A DNA stretch of 5,206 nucleotides from Actinomycetes bacterium (GTDB lineage: Bacteria; Actinomycetota; Acidimicrobiia; Acidimicrobiales; RAAP-2). The position numbers and the translations under genes were made by a program. The number at the start of each line of letters is the position of its first letter. The first letter of the stretch is position 1. Shown here one piece after another: positions 1-5,206 of this stretch. The notes beneath the pieces were generated by a model that saw only the letters and a list, made by a program, of their open reading frames with translations, was not told where the DNA came from and ran no database searches. The DNA lies in NCBI GenBank assembly GCA_021799915.1, contig JAJYZN010000188.1, positions 1 to 5,206 on the forward strand, read 5' to 3'.

Positions 1-6
1 GTCATC

Positions 7-33
7 TTGCCATTGAGGTGTGACTCTCATAAT
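7..33 (+). promoter_or_regulatory. Candidate sigma-70-type promoter for the operon
   Basis: A -35-like TTGCCA (7-12, five of six matches to TTGACA) and a -10-like CATAAT (28-33, five of six matches to TATAAT) are separated by 15 nt, which is shorter than the usual 17. Transcription would begin near position 40. The site lies in one of the few AT-richer patches of the window, directly upstream of the first gene. The boxes are seen in the sequence. Promoter function is inferred and weakened by the short spacer. Confidence 0.35.
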
Positions 34-38
34 GAGAG
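24..38. promoter_or_regulatory. Perfect 7-1-7 palindrome, candidate operator
   Basis: CTCTCAT-A-ATGAGAG is a perfect inverted repeat with 7-nt arms around a single A, and it fully covers the candidate -10 box. A dimeric repressor bound here would block the promoter. The 7-1-7 geometry with an AT-N-AT centre matches the shape of Fur/Zur-family boxes, although the outer bases differ from the Zur or Fur consensus I know. The regulator is therefore unidentified. A transcribed hairpin is unlikely, because the site lies upstream of the predicted transcription start. Confidence 0.4.
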
Positions 39-45
39 GGTCCTC

Positions 46-52
46 GGAGGGG
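46..52 (+). promoter_or_regulatory. Shine-Dalgarno-like GGAGGGG without a matching long ORF
   Basis: GGAGGGG is the only good ribosome-binding sequence in the leader. At normal spacing it points to a CTG at 60-62, which is in frame with the first gene but reads only five codons before TGA at 75-77. No ATG, GTG or TTG at suitable spacing opens into the downstream gene. Either the site is fortuitous, it serves a tiny leader peptide, or the sequence contains an indel between here and position 132. Confidence 0.3.
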
Positions 53-131
53 ACTGGGCCTGACCCCAATCGTGTGACTGACCTCGTTCCTTGCAGCTGA
101 TCTGTCGGCCCGGTTCCTCCTGGCGTTCATC

Positions 132-1484
132 TTGGCGCTGGCCTCATGGGTGGGAGTGCCTTCCACCGCGGCAGGGGCCGCAGCAGTGAGAAGCGCCGCC
201 ATCTCGGGGTCGTCCGCGACTCCAGGCGTGACGGCTCCAGCCCTGCCCCAGACCACTGCGGCCCGAAAGGGTGCCCTGTGGCTGGCCAGCCAATTCGTCC
301 CCGCCGGGTACATCCCCAGCGCGCCGGGTTCCACCACACCTGATCTCTCGTCCACGGCCCAGAGCGTTCTGGCTCTTTCGGCGGCCGACGTGGATCTCCC
401 CACGGCCCGGGCCGGTCTCGCCTACCTTCAGTCCCACCAGAGCGCGTACGTGACAGACGAGGGCGCAACGGGCCCCGGACAGGTGGCGCAGCTCATTCTC
501 GACACGGTGGCCCTCGGGGGAGATCCTCGGAACTTCGGCGGGACGGACCTGGTCACAGAGCTCTTGGGGACCGAACAGACGAGCGGGCCTGATGCCGGGC
601 TCTTCGGTACGCAGGCCCAGGTCACAGGCTATGCCGCCGGCACCTACCAGCAGGGTCTGGCCCTCATAGCGCTGGCAGCCGCCGGGGTCCGAGGCCAGAG
701 CTCCACCGAGGCCGCCATCTCGTGGCTGGAGGGTGAGCAGTGCCCAGGCGGAGGTTGGACCACTCCGGATCTGGCGGTCAACACATGTGGCGGCACGCCG
801 TCGAATTTTGCCGGGCCCGACACGAATTCCACCTCCCTGGCCGTGGACGGCCTTGCGGCGCAGGGCGCGCTGGCTTCGTCGGCGGCCACCGGTGCACTCG
901 CCTTCCTCACCGCCGGCCAGGACGCTGATGCCGGCTGGAGTTACTACCCCAATACGAAGACCACACCGGGGACCACCGATCCCGACTCGACGTCCCTGGT
1001 GATCCAAGCTCTCATGGCCCTCGGTGTCTCACCGTCGAGCGCGTCGCTGGTGAAGGGCTCGTCGGATCCGGTGTCGGCGCTGCTGGCCTTCCAGTTGCCT
1101 TCGGGCACCGGTGCTGGAGGCTTCTACTACCCGCCCGCCCCGGCTCCGGCGAACCTCATCGCCACCTACGAGGCCGTACCGACCCTCACTGGCCTCACGC
1201 TGCCCTTCGGTCCTTCAGGTGGCGGCTACTGGCTGGTGGGGGCCGACGGTGGGATCTTCGCCTTCGGGAACGCCACCTACCAGGGTTCGCTGCCGGGCCT
1301 GGGTGTCGACGTGCACGACATCGTGGGCATGACCGCCACCGCCACAGGTGGCGGCTACTGGATCACCGAGCGTACAGGTGGGGTCCTGGCCTTCGGCGAC
1401 GCCGAGCCGGCGGGCTCGATGGCCGGGACCGGTGTCTCCGACGTGGTGGCGATCGTGGCCAGCCCGGTCCGAACGGTGTCGTGA
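132..1484 (+). CDS. Secreted prenyltransferase/squalene-cyclase-like repeat protein with C-terminal GGGYW repeats
   Basis: The encoded protein has about 450 residues and is probably an exported alpha-alpha-barrel protein. Helical repeats with QW-like Gly/Trp turns are visible: AISWLEGEQ..GGGW (about 195-209) with TNSTSLAVDGLAAQG (231-245), FLTAGQDADAGW (258-269) with DSTSLVIQALMALG (285-298), and LLAFQLPSGTGAGGF (317-331). No canonical DxDD or DDxxD cyclase motif is seen, so a binding role is more likely than terpene catalysis. Residues 363-446 form two 43-residue GGGYW-type repeats. The start is uncertain: TTG 132 is the first accepted start codon, but hydrophobic, Arg-preceded sequence continues in frame upstream (RFLLAFILALASW) to a stop at 75-77. 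The real signal peptide therefore probably begins earlier, at CTG 102 or CTG 78, or across an indel. The gene ends in a GTGA overlap with the next one. Actinobacterial relatives, as I recall, sit beside SCO2322-family and ECF genes. The ligand is unknown. Confidence 0.85.
   Translation: MALASWVGVPSTAAGAAAVRSAAISGSSATPGVTAPALPQTTAARKGALWLASQFVPAGYIPSAPGSTTPDLSSTAQSVLALSAADVDLPTARAGLAYLQSHQSAYVTDEGATGPGQVAQLILDTVALGGDPRNFGGTDLVTELLGTEQTSGPDAGLFGTQAQVTGYAAGTYQQGLALIALAAAGVRGQSSTEAAISWLEGEQCPGGGWTTPDLAVNTCGGTPSNFAGPDTNSTSLAVDGLAAQGALASSAATGALAFLTAGQDADAGWSYYPNTKTTPGTTDPDSTSLVIQALMALGVSPSSASLVKGSSDPVSALLAFQLPSGTGAGGFYYPPAPAPANLIATYEAVPTLTGLTLPFGPSGGGYWLVGADGGIFAFGNATYQGSLPGLGVDVHDIVGMTATATGGGYWITERTGGVLAFGDAEPAGSMAGTGVSDVVAIVASPVRTVS
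1216..1475 (+). repeat. Two tandem 43-residue GGGYW/GG-(I/V)-(F/L)-AFG repeats
   Basis: Unit 1 starts at residue 363 (nt 1218) and unit 2 at residue 406 (nt 1347). Both read GGGYW, then GG(I/V)(F/L)AFG(N/D)A, then GS(L/M)(P/A)G.GV, followed by a valine-rich strand. At DNA level a 17-nt match (caggtggcggctactgg) recurs exactly 129 nt apart, at 1216 and 1345. Such repeats usually occur in longer runs in actinobacterial secreted proteins and look like beta-propeller or beta-sheet blades. Only two are present here, which is too few for a closed propeller by itself. Confidence 0.85.
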
Positions 1485-2515
1485 CCCGGTCCGGCGTCGG
1501 GCGTCGGCATGCGGAGCGGGCGGTCGCCGCCGCGCTCGTGGCGGTGGCCGGCCTGGGGGTCGGCTCGATAGGGGTCGCGCTCCCGGCTTCGCCGGCGTCA
1601 GCCAATCCTCAACTGGCGGGCTGCACCACTTCAGTGGGAGTGGTGGTAGCGGTGGACTTCGCACCGTGGGGCGGCCCAATCAAACGGGGATGCGGTGGGA
1701 CAGCGAGCAACGGCGTGGTCGCCATGCACGATGCCGGGTTCACAACGACAGGGGTGTCGGCCTATGGGACAGCGTTCATCTGCCGGATCGACGGGGACCC
1801 GGCGTCGACCTCGTGCAGCTCGACCCCGCCAGCCAACGCGTATTGGGGGTTCTGGATCGCCGATCCGGGGGAGACAGCCTGGTCCTACAGCACCGAGGGG
1901 GCCGAGTCGATCTGTCCGGCTCCCGGCAGCACCGAAGCGTGGACCTTCGGAGCCAACCGGTCTCCGCCAACCTTCTCCCCGTCCCAGGTGCGGGCGACCA
2001 CAGTCTCGACGTCGGGGAGCACGCCGACGTCCACGTGCGGTGCTGCACCCAAGACTTCCAGTCCGAGCCGCACAGGGACAAAGACATCGAGCGGTGGGCA
2101 GAGCCCGAAGAGCACAGGTACGGACTCGAGCACGTCGAGCGCGCCGGCCCCCACCACGTCGACCACGTCCCCTGCGGGCCGCGTCGGAGTGACCACCACC
2201 TCACCTCCCACCTCATCCGATGGTGGTGGAAGCACAGCAGGGACTCGTGCCTCGTCCAGCACCGCCCCCACGTCACCCGCGCCCGGCAGCTCCCTCTCGG
2301 CGCGCCGGCAGGTGGCACCAGGCGACGGGGGCAGCGGGTCGCCGAACAGGTCTCCCAGGATCGTCACGGCCACCCCGCTCCACAGGAGCGGAGGTGGTGA
2401 TCGGGGCGGAGGTTCACCGGTGTCGTTCTTGGTGGGAGCAGCCGTCTTGCTCGTGGTCGGTGCCGGAGCGATCGTCGCCGTCCGTCGCCGTCGTCGGCAG
2501 GGCCCCGAGGGCTGA
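1481..2515 (+). CDS. SCO2322-like membrane-anchored extracellular protein (DUF4430-like domain, Ser/Thr stalk)
   Basis: The protein has 344 residues. Residues 1-41 form a signal peptide with a basic n-region, an Ala/Val/Gly core and an ASA|N cleavage site. Residues 42-160 are a compact domain with Cys 48, 71, 101, 112 and 145 and the string SAYGTAFICRIDG (93-105), YWGFWIADPG (121-130), WSYSTEG (134-140) and a final W-T-F (154-156). This order of motifs resembles SCO2322-family proteins and, more distantly, the DUF4430/transcobalamin beta-domain pattern (G..I..I.G, then YW..., then a late aromatic strand). Residues 161-312 are a Ser/Thr/Pro/Gly-rich stalk with Cys 186, probably extended. Residues 314-334 form a transmembrane helix followed by RRRRR, a stop-transfer anchor. 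The GTG start overlaps the previous stop as GTGA, and no strong Shine-Dalgarno precedes it, so translational coupling is likely. The protein should display its small domain outside the cell, tethered near the ECF transporter. The biochemical role is not established. Confidence 0.85.
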   Translation: MTRSGVGRRHAERAVAAALVAVAGLGVGSIGVALPASPASANPQLAGCTTSVGVVVAVDFAPWGGPIKRGCGGTASNGVVAMHDAGFTTTGVSAYGTAFICRIDGDPASTSCSSTPPANAYWGFWIADPGETAWSYSTEGAESICPAPGSTEAWTFGANRSPPTFSPSQVRATTVSTSGSTPTSTCGAAPKTSSPSRTGTKTSSGGQSPKSTGTDSSTSSAPAPTTSTTSPAGRVGVTTTSPPTSSDGGGSTAGTRASSSTAPTSPAPGSSLSARRQVAPGDGGSGSPNRSPRIVTATPLHRSGGGDRGGGSPVSFLVGAAVLLVVGAGAIVAVRRRRRQGPEG

Positions 2516-2518
2516 TCG

Positions 2519-3778
2519 ATGCGCCGGAGGACCCGACGGTGGGCGGTCGCCGACGATCGCAGGGTACCTCGGACACTGCATCCAGTGGCGTGGTGGATTT
2601 GGGCTGTGGGCCTGGCCACCGCGGCCAGTCGGACCACCAACCCTCTGCTCTTGGCGTTGGTGCTGGCCGTCCTCGGTGTGGTGGTGGCGAATCGGCGCAG
2701 CGAGGCGCCCTGGGCTCGGGCGTTCAAGTACTACTTGGCCATGGCCTTGGTGGTGGTGGGCATCCGGGTCGTCTTCCGGACGATCTTCGGGGGAGATATC
2801 AACGCCGAGGACATGCACGTGCTGTTCACCTTGCCCCACGTTCCCCTCCCGTCCTGGGCGGCAGGGGTCCAGCTCGGGGGCCCGGTCACGGCCGAAGGAA
2901 CCCTGGCGGCCCTCTACAGCGGGCTGCAGCTCGGCTGCCTGCTGTGCTGTCTCGGAGCGGCCAACGTCCTGGCCAATCCCAAACGGGCCTTGCGCGTTCT
3001 CCCCGGTGCGCTCTACGAGTTGGGGGTGGCCGTGGTGGTGGCACTGAGCGTGGCCCCGCAACTGGTCGAGAGCTTCCAGCGGGTGCGACGGGCTCGCAAG
3101 CTCAGGGGAGCACAAGGACGGGGACTGCGCGTGCTTCGAGGCATCGCCGTTCCGGTTCTCGAGGGGGCGCTGGAGCGAGCCCTGTGGTTGGCCGCGGCCA
3201 TGGACTCGCGCGGGTACGGGCGGACCGGCGGGGTATCGCGACGGGTGCGGGTATTCGTTGGGTTGTGCATGGTGGGTGGGATGTGCGGGCTGTGCGCCGG
3301 TGCGTACGGACTTCTCGACGCCACCGCACCTCTGCCACTGGGCGTGCCGACCCTGATCGCCGGTGGGCTGTGCTGCGCGGTTGGACTGGCCCTGGGCGGT
3401 CGCCAGGTCCACCGGACCCACTACCGGCCAGATCCCTGGAGGGCTTCCGAATGGGTGGTGGCCGGATCCGGCGTGTTCGCCGCCGCCGTGCTCTTCGCCG
3501 GGCTCGGCGCCCACGGTCACGGGCTCAATCCGTCTACCCACCCCCTGACTTGGCCCTCGCTCCCCGTGGGGCCGGCGTTGGGGATCCTGACGGCTGCGGT
3601 GGCCGCAGTGGTGGCACCACCGCCGCGGCGTCCAGCGCGCGGCGGAACCCGACCCGCTCCACCACCAGCACAGGAGACCACATGCCAGGCCGGCTCCGAG
3701 CGCGCCGCCCCACCGACCTCGCGGCCTGCCGGGAAGATCGTCGGCGTGGGATCCCAGGCAAGCGGTGTCCCGAGGTGA
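2519..3778 (+). CDS. Energy-coupling factor transporter transmembrane component T (EcfT/CbiQ family)
   Basis: This 419-residue integral membrane protein would link the S component to the ATPases of an ECF importer. Hydrophobic segments lie near residues 22-36, 42-58, 70-86, 129-151, 160-180, 244-265, 272-293, 311-330 and 345-366. Between them the cytoplasmic coupling region carries both diagnostic Arg-Gly motifs: ARKLRG (192-197) and MDSRGYG (228-234), within E-x-F-x-R-x-x-R-A-R and A-M-D-S-R-G contexts typical of EcfT. The ATG follows GAGGG (2507-2511) at 7-nt spacing and starts 3 nt after the previous stop. The protein is longer than the roughly 260 residues of classic EcfT, because extra membrane segments follow the coupling helices and a Pro/Arg/Ser-rich tail spans about 367-419. 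I recall similar C-terminal regions, including the YRPDPWRA.EW string at 302-312, in Streptomyces homologues. The tail overlaps an alternative start of the next gene. Eight cysteines sit in or near membrane segments. The T-component call is firm. The substrate cannot be told from this subunit. Confidence 0.93.
   Translation: MRRRTRRWAVADDRRVPRTLHPVAWWIWAVGLATAASRTTNPLLLALVLAVLGVVVANRRSEAPWARAFKYYLAMALVVVGIRVVFRTIFGGDINAEDMHVLFTLPHVPLPSWAAGVQLGGPVTAEGTLAALYSGLQLGCLLCCLGAANVLANPKRALRVLPGALYELGVAVVVALSVAPQLVESFQRVRRARKLRGAQGRGLRVLRGIAVPVLEGALERALWLAAAMDSRGYGRTGGVSRRVRVFVGLCMVGGMCGLCAGAYGLLDATAPLPLGVPTLIAGGLCCAVGLALGGRQVHRTHYRPDPWRASEWVVAGSGVFAAAVLFAGLGAHGHGLNPSTHPLTWPSLPVGPALGILTAAVAAVVAPPPRRPARGGTRPAPPPAQETTCQAGSERAAPPTSRPAGKIVGVGSQASGVPR
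3602..3629 (+). other. Strong RNA hairpin inside the 3' part of the T-component gene
   Basis: Bases 3602-3613 can pair with 3618-3629 around a GCAC loop (3614-3617), giving 12 positions with one A-C mismatch (3607/3624) and one G-U wobble (3609/3622). No U-run follows, so it is not a standard intrinsic terminator. It lies in the non-membrane tail region of the T component, about 40 nt upstream of a good ribosome-binding site. Hairpins are frequent by chance in DNA this GC-rich. Confidence 0.3.
3672..3676 (+). promoter_or_regulatory. Strong ribosome-binding site (AGGAG) for an alternative ATPase start at ATG 3682
   Basis: AGGAG lies 5 nt before an ATG at 3682-3684 that is in frame with the ATPase gene. 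Using it would add 31 basic residues (beginning MPGRLRARRP) to the ATPase and overlap the T-component gene by 97 nt. It is the best Shine-Dalgarno/ATG pair in the second half of the window. The GTG at 3775, by contrast, has no clear ribosome-binding site but does have the GTGA overlap. Confidence 0.45.
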
Positions 3779-5206
3779 TCGCCTTCGAGCAGGTGAGCGT
3801 GACCTATGACGGAGGGGAGTCACCTGTCCTGCGGGCTGTGACGGCGCGGGTCGAAGAGGGCGAGCTGGCCCTGGTGGTAGGTCGGACCGGGGCTGGCAAG
3901 TCCACGTTCCTCGGAGCGGTGAACGGTCTGGTGCCCCATTTCACGGGTGGAACGCTCGTCGGGCGGGTGACCGTTTTCGGCCGCGACACCCGAACGCACA
4001 AGCCACGGGAGCTGGCCGATGTGGTGGGTGTGGTGGGCCAGGATCCCCAGGCCGGCTTCGTCACCGACGTCGTCGAAGAGGAGCTGGCCTACGGGATGGA
4101 GCAGCTGGGCCTGGCTCCGAGTGTCATGCGTACCCGGGTGGAAGAAGCCCTTGACCTCCTGGGCATCGCCGACCTTCGAGACCGGCCGCTGGTCTCGCTC
4201 TCAGGGGGGGAGCAGCAGCGGGTGGCCATCGGATCGGTGCTCACCACCCACCCCCGAGTGCTGGTGCTCGACGAGCCGACGTCGGCTCTCGACCCCACCG
4301 CCGCCGAAGACGTGCTCGCCGCGGTCACCCGGTTGGTGCACGACCTGGGTGTCACGGTCCTCATGGCCGAGCACCGGCTGGAGCGGGTGGTGCAGTTCGC
4401 CGACCGGGTCATCGAGGTGCGGTCGGACGGCTCGGTGCTCGAGGGCCCTCCCGAGAGCATGTTGGCCGTCACCGACGTGGCGCCCCCGGTGGTCCAGCTC
4501 GGCAGATTGGCCGGATGGGACCCCCTGGCCCTGTCGGTCCGAGACGCCCGGCGCCGTGGCGGGTCGCTGAGAGCGATGCTGTCCGGCCAGGCACCCCCGC
4601 CCAGCCGCTCCCTGCCGGCTCCCGGTGGCCCAGGCCATGGCGACACGGTCCTTACCGCCCGCCGCATCGTCGTCCGCTACGGCGATGTCACCGCGGTGCG
4701 CGGTGTCGACCTCGCCCTCTGCGCCGGACAGATCGTGGCTCTCATGGGACGCAACGGTTCGGGGAAGTCCTCCCTCCTTTGGGCGCTCCAGGGCTCCGGC
4801 CCACGACGCAGTGGCACCGTCGACGTGCGCGGCGAGGACCCGAAATCACTCTCGTCCTCTCGGGCGAGGTCTCTGGTGGGGCTGGTGCCCCAGACGCCGG
4901 CCGATCTCCTCTACCTGGACACCGTGGCCGAGGAGTGCGCCCAGGCCGACAGGGAGTCGAGCGGGGACTCCCCGAGCCGGCCAGGCTCGCTCCCGGCCCA
5001 CCCGTCCACCACCAGGGACATCCTCGATCGCCTGGTGCCGGGCGTACCAGACGATAGCCACCCCCGCGACCTCTCCGAGGGCCAGCGGTTGGCGCTGGTG
5101 TTGGCCATCCAGCTGTCGGCCGGCCCCGACGTCGTCCTCCTCGACGAGCCGACCCGGGGACTCGACTACTCGGGGAAGCAGAGCCTCGCCAACATCCTGG
5201 CCGAGC
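3775..5206 (+). CDS. ECF transporter ATP-binding protein with two fused ABC domains (partial, 3' end outside window)
   Basis: The open frame runs 477 codons to the window edge with no stop. It encodes a fused pair of ABC ATPases (EcfA/EcfA', CbiO-like) that would power the T component from the cytoplasm. Numbering from GTG 3775, domain 1 has Walker A GRTGAGKST (36-44), Q-loop Q89, signature LSGGEQQR (142-149), Walker B with catalytic Glu (LVLDE, 163-167), D-loop SALD (170-173) and switch H200. A linker of about 60-70 residues follows. Domain 2 has Walker A GRNGSGKSS (325-333), Q-loop Q373, signature LSEGQR (433-438), Walker B VVLLDE (453-458) and D-loop RGLD (461-464). Its switch His lies beyond the window. 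The domain-2 signature has Glu where LSGGQ has its first Gly, so the two ATP sites may be unequal. GTG 3775 overlaps the T-gene stop as GTGA and begins the ABC fold at the usual place, which is why I chose it. ATG 3682 is an in-frame alternative with a better ribosome-binding site. An S-component gene probably follows. Confidence 0.95.
   Translation, partial: MIAFEQVSVTYDGGESPVLRAVTARVEEGELALVVGRTGAGKSTFLGAVNGLVPHFTGGTLVGRVTVFGRDTRTHKPRELADVVGVVGQDPQAGFVTDVVEEELAYGMEQLGLAPSVMRTRVEEALDLLGIADLRDRPLVSLSGGEQQRVAIGSVLTTHPRVLVLDEPTSALDPTAAEDVLAAVTRLVHDLGVTVLMAEHRLERVVQFADRVIEVRSDGSVLEGPPESMLAVTDVAPPVVQLGRLAGWDPLALSVRDARRRGGSLRAMLSGQAPPPSRSLPAPGGPGHGDTVLTARRIVVRYGDVTAVRGVDLALCAGQIVALMGRNGSGKSSLLWALQGSGPRRSGTVDVRGEDPKSLSSSRARSLVGLVPQTPADLLYLDTVAEECAQADRESSGDSPSRPGSLPAHPSTTRDILDRLVPGVPDDSHPRDLSEGQRLALVLAIQLSAGPDVVLLDEPTRGLDYSGKQSLANILAE

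Noticed and set aside
1..63. Tail of an upstream gene (frame 1 is open to TGA at 61-63)
   Set aside because: Only 20 codons are visible with no recognisable motif, and the stretch contains promoter-like boxes and a palindrome. It cannot be told from chance.
18..79. Direct 8-nt repeat GTGTGACT at 18-25 and 72-79
   Set aside because: It is short, separated by 54 nt and without symmetry or a known regulator match. Chance is sufficient.
1..131. A cobalamin (or other) riboswitch in the leader
   Set aside because: I looked for the B12-box type sequence and conserved core elements and did not see them. The predicted 5' UTR is also too short to hold one. A riboswitch further upstream, outside the window, cannot be excluded.
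132..1200. Assigning the first gene as an active squalene-hopene cyclase or prenyltransferase
   Set aside because: The repeats fit the fold class, but no DxDD or metal-binding catalytic motif is evident, a signal peptide is present, and the neighbours are transport genes.
1348..2400. A 350-codon + strand frame spanning the first and second genes
   Set aside because: Its translation is low-complexity and lacks any domain, while the two overlapped frames encode clear signal-peptide, repeat and membrane-anchor features. It is a shadow frame.
2414..3823. A 469-codon open frame on the minus strand opposite the T-component gene
   Set aside because: It is Arg/Pro/Gly/His-rich with no recognisable domain, and it mirrors a well-supported + strand gene. 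Long antisense frames are expected in DNA with this GC bias.
4204..4210. A run of seven G inside the first ABC signature motif as a phase-variable tract
   Set aside because: The frame stays open through both ATPase domains, and the run simply encodes the Gly-Gly of LSGGE with G-ending codons. It is too short and too constrained by protein sequence to claim slippage.
1..5206. CRISPR array, tRNA/rRNA, transposon ends or prophage attachment site
   Set aside because: No spaced repeats, RNA-gene signatures, transposase or integrase motifs, or terminal inverted repeats were seen.

Overview
The window is very GC-rich with a strong third-position G/C bias. It carries four tightly packed, co-directional genes on the + strand, preceded by a short leader. 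The style is that of a high-GC actinobacterium. The two C-terminal GGGYW...GGIFAFG-type repeats in the first gene are, from memory, common in secreted proteins of Acidimicrobiia, so I lean to that class. This is an inference, not a proof.

Layout. Positions 1-131 hold a candidate promoter with a perfect 7-1-7 palindrome over the -10 element, and an ambiguous translation start region. Positions 132-1484 encode a secreted protein with prenyltransferase/squalene-cyclase-like alpha-alpha repeats and two GGGYW repeats at its end. Positions 1481-2515 encode a SCO2322-like protein: signal peptide, small Cys-containing domain, long Ser/Thr/Pro stalk and a C-terminal membrane anchor. Positions 2519-3778 encode an energy-coupling factor (ECF) transporter T component with both Arg-Gly coupling motifs. 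From 3775 to the window edge runs a double-domain ECF ATPase, cut off after the second Walker B and D-loop. Genes 1/2 and 3/4 overlap by 4 nt as GTGA, and genes 2/3 are 3 nt apart, so this is almost certainly one translationally coupled operon.

How the parts may work together. The T component and fused ATPase form the energising module of an ECF vitamin or metal importer. The substrate-specific S component is not in the window and is expected just downstream. The first two genes resemble, in order and in fold type, the two halves of animal transcobalamin/intrinsic factor: an alpha-alpha barrel followed by a DUF4430-like beta domain. My main hypothesis is that they form a split, extracellular ligand-capture module that feeds the ECF importer, with cobalamin or a related corrinoid as the leading but unproven ligand. 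No cobalamin riboswitch is recognisable in the visible leader.
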